Part shown: piece after piece, positions 1 to 18,718 of the stretch | Position numbering within the stretch: position 1 is the first letter of the stretch | Layout of the letters: each line of letters opens with the position of its first letter | NCBI GenBank assembly: GCA_001598975.1 | Contig: BBXU01000164.1 | Coordinates: forward strand, 30,417 to 94,416 | Length of the DNA: 64,000 bases | Direction of reading: 5' to 3' | Source: Parachlorella kessleri | Lineage: Eukaryota; Chlorophyta; Trebouxiophyceae; Chlorellales; Chlorellaceae | The notes under the pieces: model-generated | What the model was told of the DNA's origin: nothing | Database searches by the model: none | Seen by the model: only the letters and a program-made list of their open reading frames with translations | Position numbers and translations under genes: made by a program

Positions 1-240
1 AGCAAGTGCATTTTACTGTTGAGCCTATGCTGGCACCGGGCTATTTTGTGCCTGGTCAACAAGTGCATTTCCCCGCCTGCATGAGAGGGTGTTGGTACGC
101 TGGAAGTACTGGTTTAAGGAGGCCAAACAGTGGGATTCCAGGTGGCGGCAAGGATGCCTGACCTCAAGTAAGCTACCGGCTTGTGCTATCGCCTGCAGGA
201 GCGATAGCAGTGGCTGGGGTGTCGGCCCCTCTTGTTGCAG
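1..240. other. Probable ALG12 intron, 5' side of the window
   Basis: No exon could be supported here. The region ends in a pyrimidine-rich stretch and an AG directly before the first recognisable ALG12 exon at 241. It is best read as an intron of that gene. The N-terminal ALG12 exons must lie upstream of the window. Confidence 0.55.
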
Positions 241-3200
241 CCATGCAGCTGGCTGGGCTCCCCAAGCTGTGGAGCCTGTATGTCGTGCGGTCCATTCTGG
301 TGCGTGACTGCGTTGGGATGGTGCACGGTGGTGCACTCTAATGGTGTGGCAGCCCATTGCCTTGCATGTTGCGCACGTGTTGGCCTGCGCACCTTTGCCT
401 TGGAGCCACATCTCTACCTTAAAGCAGCCAGCTTCACGGTGCCCTGTTACTGCCACTTCTCCTTCCTACACTACTGCAGCCCTGGCCTGTCAATACAGAT
501 GGTGGCAGTAACTCACAGCCCTGACTGGCCCCTACTTACGTCCTGCAGGGCGCCTTGTCGCTGGCGTCTCTGCTCTACCTGCGGTCCGCGGTCGACAAGC
601 GGTTTGGCCCGCTGACCGGCGGCGCCTTCCTGCTACTGACAGCCCTGCAGTTCCACCTGCCCTTCTACATGTCGCGCACGCTGCCCAACGTGCTGGCGCT
701 GGCAGTCACCAACTTGGGCCTGGGGGACTGGGTGGCCGGGGGCCACCCCCGCAGGGCGGTGGTGTTGCTGACGGTGGCTACGGTAAGCGGAGGCCCGCTA
801 GGTCACAGGCGTGAGTGAGCTGAGCTGGGGTGGCCTCATGCCGCCCCAAGGTCGGCAGATATGCTTGCCGCATGCGGAATGAGCCGGCAGCACTGCCGGG
901 GTACGCTTGCACTCAACAGTGTATGTCCCCAACCTTCCACGAAAGATGGCTGGTGCATGAGCCATGGTTGTGCAGGAGCAGCATGTAAGGTATTAGTTCC
1001 AATGTGCCGCCCTCCTGCAGGCAGTGTTCCGCTGCGATGTGCTGCTCCTGCTGGGCTTGGTGTCCCTCCAGCTGCTGGGCTCGCGGCAGCTGGCCCTGGG
1101 CCGGGGGATCGCCTGCGGCCTGGCGACTGCCGCTGCCAGCATCGCTGCCAGTGTGGTGGTGGACTCGCACTTCTGGCGGCGATGGCTGTGGCCGGAGGGG
1201 GAGGTGCTGTGGTTCAACACCATCCTCAACAAGTGAGTCAGCATGGCCAGGTCAGCGGCTTGATTGATGTTGGGGCTGGCTGCATGGGCACTGTGGTGCT
1301 GTTGTAGGTATGCTTTGAGGGTGCACAAGACCAGGCATTGGCGGGTCTCAAGCGGCTTCTGACTGTGGCAGCAGAGGCATTGCTTTGCTGTTGGTAACTC
1401 CTGTGCGATGTTTCCTTGCCGCCTGCAACTCTGCAACTCGTCCTTTGGCTGTGGTTCAACACAGTGGCCTTGCTTCTTGTCAGCAAGCGCACTCCCAGGC
1501 TGTGCATGCCCTTTGCCCAACCTGGCTCGTGCAGGAGCAGCGAGTGGGGTGTGATGCCCTGGGGCTGGTACTTTGCGTCAGCGCTGCCACGAGCGCTGCA
1601 TGGAGCCTGCCTGCTGGCCCCGCTGGGCGCCTGGCTGGACAGGAGGGCCCGCCCCCTGTTCGGGGTAGCACTGCTGTTTGTGCTGCTCTACTCTAACCTG
1701 GGGCACAAGGAGGTGAATCATGTGCACCCCACTCACCCCGCCCACCCCACCCCAACCCCCGTGGGGCGTGCCTGCCCCAAGAGGATGGGCGTCTTGCCCT
1801 GTGCTGCTGGATCACGTCGGATCAGCAGCAGCAGCGACTGTTGTATGGGAGGCCTCGGACGGGGATGATCCATGCACGGAACATACGTAACTGATTGGGG
1901 GGCGGGAAAGTGCAAAAGCGCACCAAGGAGCAGGGGGTGGCCCCCGGGCTGTGACCGGACATCGTGACCCAGCCCTGCAGGCGGTGGGACTGACTTGGAG
2001 TGGAACGCAAAGCACACACACTCAACTGTACACACTCATCTCCGCAGCCCCCTGCGCTTGCAGGTCCGCTTCCTCTTCCCCGTGCTTCCCCTGTGGAATG
2101 TCTGTGCGGCCGCGGCTGTGCAGCGCGTCACTGTCGGCCGCTCCAAGTCGCCGCTGCGCCGCCTTCTCTTCCTGGCCACAGGCGCCTTCCTGGCCGGCGG
2201 GGCCTGCCTGACGCTGCTGTCAGTAGCTGCCAGCCGGTGGAACTACCCAGGGGGCCATGCGCTAGCACGGCTTCATGAGCTTGCCCAGCAGCAGCCAGCG
2301 TGGCAGCAGCAGCATGGGAAGAAGGCGGGCGGCGGGGTGCCGGGCACCAATATGACGAGCGTGCACATCGGGGTGCTGCCGGCGATGACGGGGGTGTCCC
2401 GATTTGGGGAGCTGGGACCGCCCTGGGCTTACTCCAAGGTGGGCAGCGACGGTTTGTGGCGTATGTTGGTGTGGATAGTCTTTTTTTTTCGGGTGGCAGG
2501 TAATGCGACCAGAGAGGAGGTACGGGTGCACTGGGCTGACAGGGGAAAGATTTTATTCAGGGTGGCAGAGAGTGGGTAGGAGTGTGTGTGTGAGTGAGGG
2601 TAGGGGTGTGGCGCAAGGAGTGAGGTGGTGGGGTTTCCACTTTGACATGCGGGTGAAACAGAGCAGAACTCCCTTGGTAAGCCCACCGAAGGATATCTGT
2701 CGGTTAACAATAGTTAAAGCCAGAAGGAGCATATCAAGAGGCCGGCCAGGACCAGTGTGGGATTTGGGAACACTTATGCATGATGTCACTCCCTGGACTG
2801 CCCCCACCTGCTGGACTGGTGAATGCAGGAGGAGGGCCTCACGCTGGCTGAGCTGGCAAAGCGGGGGTTTGACTACATTTTGACAGATAGCCCAGAGGTG
2901 CCCGGGTAAGTGAACCTTTAACCTCCGTCATCCACATAGGCAGGCAACAGGCTGGTGGGATGCATGTGTTGACAATGGCGGCGAATGCGAACAGAAGGAG
3001 GCAGGCATGGTTGGTCATGACAGCGCATAGATTGTGCATGGCGGCGTATAGTGCAAATCTAGCAACTACCAGCGGGAGCAGTCTGAGACTGACAGAGCTG
3101 CATGCAAAGTTCGAGCTGGGTGCCTGAGAAGTGCGCAGCCAGTGGCGTTACCAATATTGCTGCTTGAACCTGACCGCCATGTCCCCCTTCGGTTATATCG

Positions 3201-3393
3201 CGACTTCGTAAGCCCTTCCCAGTATCGACGTCATTTTCTGTGCAGGTATGAGGTCCTAGCAAGCACAGACGGCTTTGATGGGCTACGGCTGCTCACAAGG
3301 TCACCGAAGCAGGCGCTTAAGCTGCTTGTGGTAGGGCAGCTGCCTGTTCAGATAGCAACATCACCAAAGGTATACATACTACAGCGGAGATGA
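241..3393 (+). CDS. ALG12: Dolichyl-P-Man:Man7GlcNAc2-PP-dolichol alpha-1,6-mannosyltransferase (ALG12), 5' truncated by the window edge
   Basis: This is an ER-membrane GT22-family enzyme. It adds the eighth mannose to the lipid-linked oligosaccharide used for N-glycosylation, with dolichyl-phosphate mannose as donor. Exons: 241-299, 549-782, 1021-1232, 1535-1712, 2064-2438, 2829-2905 and 3246-3393; all phases agree. Family landmarks in order are FHLPFYMSRTLPNVLAL, VDSHFWRRWLWPE, the NKSSEWG/PWGWYF block, ALPRALHG, HKEVRFLFP, WNYPGG and the late TGVSRFGE. These match the order in human and plant ALG12. Hydrophobic segments alternate through exons 2-5, as expected for a multi-pass protein. The N-terminus with the catalytic luminal loop is outside the window. 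The gene converges on the IadA gene. A TGTAA lies 25 bases after the stop. The last two exons are the least conserved part, but splice frames and the stop are consistent. Confidence 0.93.
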
Positions 3394-3417
3394 GCGGCCT
3401 TGAGCGGCGCAGGGCCA

Positions 3418-3422
3418 TGTAA
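3418..3422 (+). terminator. Candidate poly(A) signal TGTAA of ALG12
   Basis: TGTAA starts 25 bases after the ALG12 stop codon. This pentamer is the usual polyadenylation signal of chlorophyte algae. The assignment rests on position and motif only. Confidence 0.5.
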
Positions 3423-3626
3423 CCGCTGCAAACCCACTCTAACAACCTATGGAAGTCTGTGACACGATGTCCGGCTGGGCCCTGAAGCGTACAAGGCTGA
3501 CAGCATCATCACTAGCTCGCTCCATTACCACTGTTTTGGCATCACCTTAGCTTATCTTGTGGAGAGAACTACTGGCTCAAGACTCAGGCAAGACTCTGGC
3601 GCATTCTGCATCCAGTCCTACTCGTA

Positions 3627-3673
3627 CAGCTCCACTCTCACTCCCTGTTCGCATTACCTGCCACCCATGCTAA
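3627..3673 (-). repeat. Dispersed element, copy 1 (3' flank of the IadA-type gene)
   Basis: On the minus strand this reads GCATGGGTGGCAGGTAATGC followed by GAACAGGGAGTGAGAG. It matches copies at 14901, 15581 and 15702 almost base for base. It lies just past the stop of the minus-strand gene and has the same sense as that gene. Confidence 0.8.
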
Positions 3674-3719
3674 AAATTGTGCTGAAAATCACACCCAAGC
3701 CAGCCCCCTGCCCGCTGGG

Positions 3720-6515
3720 TCACGCTGGGCGGCGGGGCCTGATGCCGGGCCCATGCTCAAAGAAGCCTCCGCGCACCCACTCTGGCGTCTTGACCACCTC
3801 TCCTTTGGCAAGCACATACCTAAGCACTAACGACTCGGCATCCAATAGGAGGATGTCGGCGTCGCAGCCAGGCTGCAGCCGCCCCTTGCGGGGGAGCTGT
3901 AGCCGGGCGGCTGGGTTGCTGGTCATGAGCGGCAGGATTTGCTCCAGGGGCCAGTGGGGCTCCTCGAAATGCATGGCGCGCAGGAAGCGCAGCATAGCAC
4001 CTGCAGCCACGTGCCACGCCGCAGGAAGCGGTCCTTGAGTGTAAAGCAACCCCAGCAACCATACCTCGCAAGTTGGCCCTTCCCCCCGCCGGCAGGCTCC
4101 TCTTAACGGCTACCTTGTCCTTGCGGCAGGACATACAGCCCTACGTGTCAGTACCGCCAAACAGCAGCCTAACCACCTCCCTCTTGCCACACGCAACAAG
4201 CATAGTGGAGACGCAGCCTCATTGAAGTAAACCAAACCAGTCGTGGGCTCAAAGCACATACCATGTTCATACAGCTCTGCTCGCACTACCTGTCACCCAT
4301 GCTAATGCCATCTACCCACCCCCGCTCACCTGGATCGGCCACATCATACTCCACCAGCTTCCCCTGCTCATCAAACTTGGGCCAGCTGCCGAAAGCATCC
4401 GTGCTTACAGTGCAATGTGACAGGGGCAGGTCCTGCTTCCTATAACTCTCCAATGCCTTGCGACACGCCTCTTCCCTTCAAGGTCAGGCAAAGTTGCAAT
4501 GATCTTCCCACCATCTAAGGCCCTCCTCATAAATTATGGGCTAGAGTGCCAAGACTTCGTAGGAACTCCCAATTTTTGATGACCTAGTAGTGGAAGTTGG
4601 CCACAGGCAGGTGGCCAAGTAAGCATTACGGCTGCTCAGACCAGCAGCTGTGCACAAGCGACATGCTCTCACCACACTGCACCCTACCATATGGTGGAAT
4701 GAGCTCACAGTACGGCTAAAATCGACTCTTCTCCACACCACTCACTGGCAAGTAAAGTCAAGGAAACCTCCATCCTGCAGCCAGCGCGCTCCATCCGCCA
4801 CCAGCTCTGGGCTCCTATCCATGTGGGTAGGCAGGAACTGCAGGCATACAAATAGCTATCACTCTCAGCAGCCTATGTCGGCCCGCAGGCAGCTACACCA
4901 AAGGGACTGCACACCCCTCTGTTTCCGTGCGTGGCACCCCTCCAGCCTGCCTGCCGGCATAATGCATACCTCGCAGCTCACCACCGAAGCACGCATGCAT
5001 GCTTTGTCACGCACATCTTGCCTGCGTGATGGGCAAGTCTCCATTGCTGGCGGCGATGGCTTCCCTCAGCGGGCTCAGCAGCGCTTTGCCCGGCCCCATG
5101 TGGCAGTGCACCAGCCCCGCTTTGCCTCCCAGCATGCCCCCCACCCGCGCCTCGCTGGCCAGCACCGCCAGGTCATGGGGGGTGGGCACGCTGCCTCGGT
5201 GGTCACTGACGGCCACCTCCCCAACACCCAGGCAGCCTTCCAGGAGGAGCAAGTCACGCATCACGCTGTGCGGGGAGAGAAGCAGTGGCGGCATGCTCAG
5301 CGCACATCTGCCATGGTTGCTGCGCAGATGTGGAGGCCAGACCCCATGAGAGACACCAAGAGCAACACCAAGGGTTGAGGCTTGCAGACAAAACATGTGG
5401 GGAATCACTGTAGAGAACCCATGCTGGCGGACCTAGTGTGCATGCAGCCGCTCCCACCACTTGAAGTCCCAATATGCCTGCAGTGGACTGGTTTGGCTCC
5501 CACCTGCCTGTTGCTGTGGCGCTGGGCAGGCGGTAGCTCCCGCACCAGTGGAAGCACGTGATGCCGTCCGCTTCCAAAGCCCGGCTCTTCACTACCAGGT
5601 TCTCCTGGGAGCGGCTGACTGGGTCAGTGCCTAGTATGCCCACCACCGTGGTAATCCCAGCGTTGAGTATCTCGCTAAGCCTGCAGGCAGCCTTCAACCC
5701 GAGCACAGTCCTCCACAAATGCTGACAAATTGTTACAGGTAAAATCATAGGCAACTCACGCGGCATGCAGCATTTGTACCGCAATACCGGCCGGGCGCTT
5801 ACTTGGCCTCTGGGGTGCGGCTGGCAGGCCCTGCCTCCCCCCCGCCGCCCGTAATATGCATGTGCATCTGCAGGGTGGCAGTGAGTCATTGGGATTGCCC
5901 TTGAACGTGTCAGTTGGATCTGCGACAACATACCTGAATTACGAAGGACCTGCTCACTCGTAATAGCTCCCTATTAACTGAAGGGTATCGCTGAGCCAGG
6001 AGAGAAAGTGCATGAGGAGTTACCTGTGAGGCAAGCTGGACCTGGCAGGCAAACCACCTCCCAGCATGTGGCTTCGGCCAAACCTCTGTCCCACATAGTC
6101 AAACCTCCGTCCCCTCGCGGTTTGAAACTTCAACTTCCAAGAGAGCAAAACGCCACCTCTGCCATAACCCTCAACAAAGCTCTCACTCCCTGTTTGCACT
6201 ACCTGGCAGCCATACTAACAACCTCAACAAAGTACTAGAGGGCTCTACTAACCGAAGGAGGGGGGGGCCACTTACGTCTATGAAGCCAGGGACAGCAACC
6301 AAGCCTCGGCCGTCAAGTGTGTCTGCCAAACCCGCCTCACAGAGGGAGGCTGCCTGGGCGTCAGTAATCAATTGACAGACTTGTCCTCCTGCGACCAAGA
6401 TATTGCTATTGAGACCAGGCTGCTTCTTAGGGTCGAAGATGCAATCCAGGGATGTGACAATAGTCATGCAGGGCTGCATCTCGCTGTTTGAGTCCGTCAC
6501 CCAACCCCAAGACAT
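3720..6515 (-). CDS. iadA: Isoaspartyl (beta-aspartyl) dipeptidase, IadA-type metallo-amidohydrolase
   Basis: The family cleaves beta-aspartyl dipeptides released when isoaspartate-damaged proteins are degraded. Exons in transcript order: 6276-6515, 5803-5867, 5504-5680, 5022-5265, 4746-4837, 4330-4475 and 3720-4000; this gives 414 residues (bacterial IadA is about 390). Metal-site motifs, in order, are GFID plus HMHITGGGGEAGP, VVGILGTDPVSR, VSDHRGS, HCHMG, LPTHMDR and VSTDAFGS, and the C-terminal block GCDADILLL. The residue aligned with the carboxylated lysine of E. coli IadA is Glu here (GVGEVAVSDH). The fourth intron (5021-4838) has a GC donor. The ATG at 6515 follows TTTTCTTTCAGG, which looks like an acceptor, so an upstream leader exon is possible. 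The gene is divergent from PRP4. A bacterial origin is an inference; the introns show that it is now a native nuclear gene. Confidence 0.9.
4272..4305 (-). repeat. Dispersed element, copy 2 (intron of the IadA-type gene)
   Basis: On the minus strand it reads GCATGGGTGACAGGTAGTGC and continues to GAGCTG with an internal deletion relative to copy 1. It lies in the last intron of the IadA-type gene (4001-4329), in the sense of that gene. Confidence 0.7.
6179..6218 (-). repeat. Dispersed element, copy 3 (first intron of the IadA-type gene)
   Basis: The minus strand reads GTATGGCTGCCAGGTAGTGC and then AAACAGGGAGTGAGAGC. Three mismatches separate its first half from copy 1. It lies in the first coding intron (6275-5868), in the sense of the gene. 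Confidence 0.7.
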
Positions 6516-6781
6516 CCTGAAAGAAAATCATCAAGGATGAAAGCGCCAAGCCCTGGGTCCTAGGTCCCCTGTAGTGACCTGTACTGCACAGGATGCTTTC
6601 GGTTCCCCACCAGCAGAGCGGGCACCATTCTACTGATTAATCAGCCATCTGTGCTGCTACTGACCTCTCCTGCTGGGGCAGCGTGTCATAGAGTGAGAGG
6701 GGGTAGGCCAAAACCACGCCTCTGCCTCTTCCGCTGCTTGCCTGTGCCAGTCCCTGCCTTTCTGGCTCTGTCTGACACGGC
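6516..6781. promoter_or_regulatory. Shared upstream region of the IadA-type gene and PRP4
   Basis: The two start codons are 266 bases apart and face away from each other, so both promoters and 5' leaders must fit here unless further 5' exons exist. No TATA box could be assigned with confidence. Confidence 0.5.
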
Positions 6782-14531
<7,750 letters not shown>

Positions 14532-14541
14532 GTGTGGCCCT

Positions 14542-14669
14542 GCTGCAGCAGACCACGGTGGGGTGACCCTAAGGAATGCCAGATGGAGTAAGCGGTCGAA
14601 ATTGGTCCTGTTAGGTGGTCCCGGCTGCAGCAGACCACGATAGGGTGACATAGGAACGCCAGCTAGAGC
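14542..14669. repeat. Imperfect duplication in the PRP4 3' flank
   Basis: The segments at 14542-14588 and 14624-14669 share GCTGCAGCAGACCACG and then GGGTGAC, AGGAA(T/C)GCCAG. The spacing is 82 bases. They begin 10 bases after the PRP4 stop and so probably lie in its 3' UTR. Confidence 0.75.
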
Positions 14670-14900
14670 TTGGCTATGACGCCGGTAATAGAATCTGTCT
14701 GTTGGTTGGCTAGTCTTCCCTGCTAAAGCGTGAGGTTTTAATCTTGTGAGGGCGTGTGTCTGCGGGCTCCATGTGTACATGGGAGTGTCTGGTGTGTTGT
14801 CGGGAAGGGCACGCTTGTTTCATTTGCTCACTGAGAACTGCTCAGTGGTCATAACCCTTTCTCGCTTGTAGCGCTGCTAGCTGCGTTTGGAGTGCTATAG

Positions 14901-14938
14901 GCATGGGTGGCAGGTAGTGCGAACAGGGAGTAGAGCTG
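14901..14938 (+). repeat. Dispersed element, copy 4
   Basis: GCATGGGTGGCAGGTAGTGC is followed by GAACAGGGAGTAGAGCTG. It lies 370 bases after the PRP4 stop, upstream of a TGTAA at 15042, so it may be part of the PRP4 3' UTR, in sense orientation. Confidence 0.85.
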
Positions 14939-15041
14939 GGCTTAACTGGACTGACAGGGCTGGATGCAGAATGAGCCTTAAGTCTTGCTGGAGTTCTGAG
15001 TGGTATGTTAGTTGTATGCATTACGGGATGCCCATTGAGTG

Positions 15042-15046
15042 TGTAA
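15042..15046 (+). terminator. Candidate poly(A) signal TGTAA of PRP4
   Basis: This is the first TGTAA I found downstream of the PRP4 stop, 511 bases after it. The long 3' UTR this implies is common in green algae, but the assignment is positional only. Confidence 0.3.
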
Positions 15047-15468
15047 AGCAGCCAGGTTGCAACTGGCATTAACAAGGGCAGATTCAGCGCCTCACCGCTG
15101 GCAGGGCGGACTGCCTGACCCACCCTGCGTTCACACTGTGGGGTCTGACAAACAGGCTGCAACCGACCCAGTGCATCTCACCTTTGCCAGCCACCAGTGA
15201 GGCATAACTGTCTGACCACGGTAACGCAACCTGGACATGAACGATGGTGGCAGGAGCACAAGAGCGATAGCCTGGACATGGGTGCAGGGAACCAGCATAG
15301 GATTTGGCCAGGTGACTGAGGAGATGGAGTACCGGTATGCCACAGGGTGACATGCTGAGAGCTCGCAGCCTGGCTGTTCACATCATGGTCTGCATGCCTG
15401 GCAGTGTTGTGGGCTTCTCAAGGTGGTGCCAACACCAGGAGACATGATCACTGTCGGGTACTTGGTAA

Positions 15469-15490
15469 AGGTGGCAGGCAGTGCGGTTCC
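15469..15490 (+). repeat. Dispersed element, degenerate copy
   Basis: AGGTGGCAGGCAGTGCGGTT resembles the core of the element, and a nearby CTGACAGGGCT resembles sequence that follows copy 4. It is diverged and could be chance. Confidence 0.35.
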
Positions 15491-15580
15491 TGGGTAGGTA
15501 TAGGCCACTGGTCTGACAGGGCTTGAGGCAATAAAAGCTCCTGGCTCCCGCCTGACCCCTGAATGATGCTCTGTGCCTCT

Positions 15581-15626
15581 AAAATGGGTGGCAGGTAGTG
15601 CGAACAAGGAGTGGAAGGTGAACTGC
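15581..15626 (+). repeat. Dispersed element, copy 5
   Basis: ATGGGTGGCAGGTAGTGCGA is followed by ACAAGGAGTGGAAGGTGAACTGC. It has the same orientation as copies 4 and 6. Confidence 0.85.
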
Positions 15627-15701
15627 ACTGACAGTGTCATGCCGGACTTCTGATCCAGTAGGTAGTTGATATGGCAGCAGTGGCTGCAGCTGCTTGTGTA
15701 C

Positions 15702-15750
15702 TTAGCATGGGTGGCAGGTAGTGCGAACAGGGAGTGAGAGTTGAGCTGCC
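15702..15750 (+). repeat. Dispersed element, copy 6
   Basis: TTAGCATGGGTGGCAGGTAG is followed by TGCGAACAGGGAGTGAGAG and TTGAGCTGCC. This is the copy closest to copy 1, which lies 12 kb away on the other strand. Confidence 0.88.
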
Positions 15751-16475
15751 TGTGTACTGCCCGCAAAGGCATACCAGCAATGCCCTGAGGCCTCTCCTGT
15801 CACGTGCGGGATGCAGAGGCTGGGCAGCACGTTCGTTGCCCTGCCTGCACCTTGCATGCATGATGCCAAGCTGTCAGGGTCAGGCGCCCTTCCAGACCCG
15901 CCTGCCAGTATGCTGGTGTAACTACGCGGCTACCGCCCAAGCTGGGCAAGCATGTCGTGCAGATTGCCATGCACATGCAGGAGGTGGGTGGTCAGAAGCC
16001 AAGCGTTCAAAGCAACTGTTTGTTTCAAGGTTTGGGGCGGCGGTTTGATCGGGCCACCACCCCTCAAACAGTAAGCAATCATCATACCACCACCAGCGCT
16101 TGCATGTGCATGGATGCAATGAGGTCGGTAAGGCAGCGATGCTGGGCAGGTCTGGCTACTGCACGGAGACCCCTTACAAGCCGCGCTTGACAAGGTGCCA
16201 CACTCTTTGAGGGGCAGCATAAGCTCGGTACAAGGGTGGGCCCCCCATGACGCGCTGTGCAGAAATGCTTGCTGGCCCGAACGTACTCAGGACAGTGACA
16301 TGCGGCGGTACCTGAACAGCCTTACTGACCAGCCATAGCCCGCCAGCACTTGCAGCTCCAGAGCGGCATACCTTTAGGGCATTGATACCAACCCCCTGCT
16401 GCCTTGCGAACGCAGCCTACATGCCCTTGCCGTGCCTCTTTCCCCAACCCTGGTACGGCTTGCGAGGTGAGCTTG

Positions 16476-16480
16476 TTACA
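16476..16480 (-). terminator. Candidate poly(A) signal TGTAA of eL21
   Basis: TTACA on the plus strand, TGTAA on the coding strand, lies 89 bases past the eL21 stop. Position and motif fit a chlorophyte poly(A) signal. Confidence 0.5.
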
Positions 16481-16568
16481 TCCTGTCCGCTGGCGCCCCC
16501 GGCGTTGGCAGGAAAAGCAAGGAGGCTGCCACCGCCCGCAAGAGCGAGCGCTGCTGTGCTGCTGCTGC

Positions 16569-18345
16569 TTACGCCACCACGCCCTCCTTGAGGATATCGT
16601 AGGGGATAGCGGTGATGGTCTGCATCTTCACATTCTCAAGGGTGAAGCCCTCGGTGCGGGGGCCCTTGGGTTGACGCTTGGTCACCAGGTGGGGCTCTGC
16701 GGAAGGGCAGCAAGGCATAGGGCAGGCTCATTAGACAGCCAAGCCATGCAGACTGCGCTGGGGGCCCACACGCCCGTAGTACAACGCCGTGCTAGGCTTC
16801 ATATCGCCCAAGGCCTCCCAGGCAAGAGCGCGGTTAGCAACGACCATGGCTCCCTCAGCCCAGCGATTATCACTTCAAGCAGCATTTACCTTGACTTCTT
16901 CCCACCAAACCTGTAGGTGCAGGGAAACTGACACCTACGCCCACAGCTGCCCCACTAGCACATGGGAGAGCCTACAGCTGCAACTCATTTGACTCTACCA
17001 AACCGTGCCAACTTCACCATGCCCTGCGCTTCGCACAGCACCGGCATGCACCTTGCTAACGCAGCCAACCATCGCCAGAATACCGCTCGTGCTTCTATCT
17101 AACAAGCTGACAGCTGTCCTTCGGTCCAATTTTCCCCGCTACTATTTCAGCTAAGGCCTCCAGCAATCGCTCACCGCCTGCCACCTTGGCCGCGTGCTTC
17201 TTGGCATCGTTCTCCTTGCACCTTTGCAGGAACTCCTCGCGGCAGCGGCTGGGCCTCACGTGCTCAATGCGCACGTGGATGCGCTTGTTGATGATCCGCC
17301 CGTTCACCTGCACCCAGCCAAATTAGACACTGTCAGCTGTCAGGTGGCTACAGCAGCGGCACCGTATAGACAGCACCATACCACGACTGCCCATTCCTGC
17401 TGCTGGCTGCGGCTATGGCTGCTGAAGAGCCACAGTGTGGTTAGTCACCACCCGGCAGCTGGCGGCGAGCTTTGCTCCACCTCCCCTGCCTCCCCTCCTC
17501 CGGCAGCTGCTGCGCTGGAGGCTGGCGCGCTGCAGGCTGATCACAAATCTCCTTGCTGGCTCGTACTCGCCAGCACTGGGGCCAGCGCTGCAAACCCGCC
17601 CGCCACCCCTACGCCTGCAGCCACTGCTCCACCAATGCCCGCACAAACCAAAGCTTGCGCTTCTAAGCCAGGCCACAAGCTGCTAACCCGCTGCCACGCC
17701 CGGCTCCAGGGCTGTCACCCCCAAGAGCTGTCAATACGGTCCAACAGCTTGAGTGCTGGCAAAATCAAGCCACCTGCTGTCGTGTCCATTACTCCGCCTG
17801 CCCAGCTGCACTCTGATAACCTGCTGCACCCTGCCCTCGTCAGCTCTTTTCACAGTGCCCAGCCGGAAGCCACCTGTCCTTGCTTGCGGAGTGCACGCAG
17901 CACCCAGCACTGCCGCATACTACTAAGGCCCCCGGCAGTCTGTTGCCCACACCTTCTTGCTGATCTCAACGCCAACTGCCCGCTTGGTCACGTTCCACAC
18001 GCGGCCAGTCTTGCCATGGTAGTACTTGTGGGGCATGCCCTGCACTTGCAAACACCCACCCCCAGGCTTGGCAGTGTCCAACACAACAGCAGCGACTACT
18101 AGCCACCACTGCATACACTGGAAGTGCCATAAGAAGAGCAAGAACAGGAAAGCGCAAACTACAGCTACTCACAAGCACGTAAGCAAGCTCCTCACCTTGT
18201 GCACTGCGCCGTTAACCTTGACGTCCACATACTCGCCGACCTTGTAGTTGGTCAGGTAAGTGGAGAGAGGAATGTATCCCTTGCCCCGGAAGGGGCGTTG
18301 GAACATATACCTCGTGCGGGCCCTGTAGCCCTGTCCCGCCGGCAT
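16569..18345 (-). CDS. RPL21: 60S ribosomal protein L21 (eL21)
   Basis: Structural protein of the cytosolic large ribosomal subunit. Four exons, in transcript order: 18196-18345, 17953-18039, 17175-17307 and 16569-16696; together they encode 165 residues, the usual eL21 length. Exon 1 encodes [16 protein letters not shown] and [17 protein letters not shown]. Exon 2 encodes [18 protein letters not shown], the family signature. Exon 3 encodes [20 protein letters not shown], and exon 4 ends with the plant-like [12 protein letters not shown]. The ATG at 18345 sits in ACCATGCC, a good eukaryotic start context. All three introns are GT-AG with compatible phases. It is divergent from the isomerase gene at 18719. 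Identification is certain by sequence family. Confidence 0.98.
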
Positions 18346-18718
18346 GGTGATGCTCCCTCAAACTGCAAGAATAGAGGCAATACGTCTTATACCATATGTA
18401 AGCCGTCAGTGATACTTCATAGCTACAGGAAAAACATGTCCGCCCATCATGCAGACGGCTGAATCGCAAGCTGGGCCGGTCACTCTTTTCCGTACACACC
18501 TGTAGCCTACAGGGGCCAACGAAAGAGGGAGAACGGGGTGAGAGAAGGGACAAGTGGGGACCAATGGTATAATACTATAACCTGCGCTGCTGTGCGTGCT
18601 AACCTCCCCTCCCTTCTCCCAGCTGCATACAGTACTTCCCATTGCGTATTTCTTATGCGATCAATATCATCGCACTGCTTTGTAAAATCAGAACTCATAT
18701 AGTGAGCAAAACTTCGCC
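18346..18718. promoter_or_regulatory. Shared upstream region of eL21 and the isopropylmalate isomerase small subunit
   Basis: The 373 bases between the two divergent start codons hold no supported exon. Both promoters and 5' leaders are expected here. AT content is higher next to the isomerase gene (18640-18715). Confidence 0.5.

Larger units (their letters stand above)
3394..3719. other. Convergent 3' gap between ALG12 and the isoaspartyl dipeptidase gene
   Basis: This 326-base gap separates two facing stop codons. It contains the candidate ALG12 poly(A) signal and one copy of the dispersed element described below. I see no coding exon in it. Confidence 0.7.
14532..16568. other. Repeat-rich gap between the 3' ends of PRP4 and eL21
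   Basis: No coding exon could be supported in these 2.0 kb. Open frames are short and match no family I recognise. The region holds a diverged duplication just after the PRP4 stop, four copies of the dispersed element (one degenerate), and candidate poly(A) signals for both flanking genes. Confidence 0.65.

Noticed and set aside
3720..6515. Assignment as dihydroorotase or N-acetylglucosamine-6-phosphate deacetylase
   Set aside because: The block order HMHITGGGGEAGP, GILGTDPVSR, SDHRGS and STDAFGS fits IadA specifically.
17194..18102. Plus-strand open frame of 302 codons
   Set aside because: It is antisense to eL21 and covers its introns and exons 2-3. Its translation is His/Pro/Ala-rich with no family features. 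eL21 on the other strand is certain.
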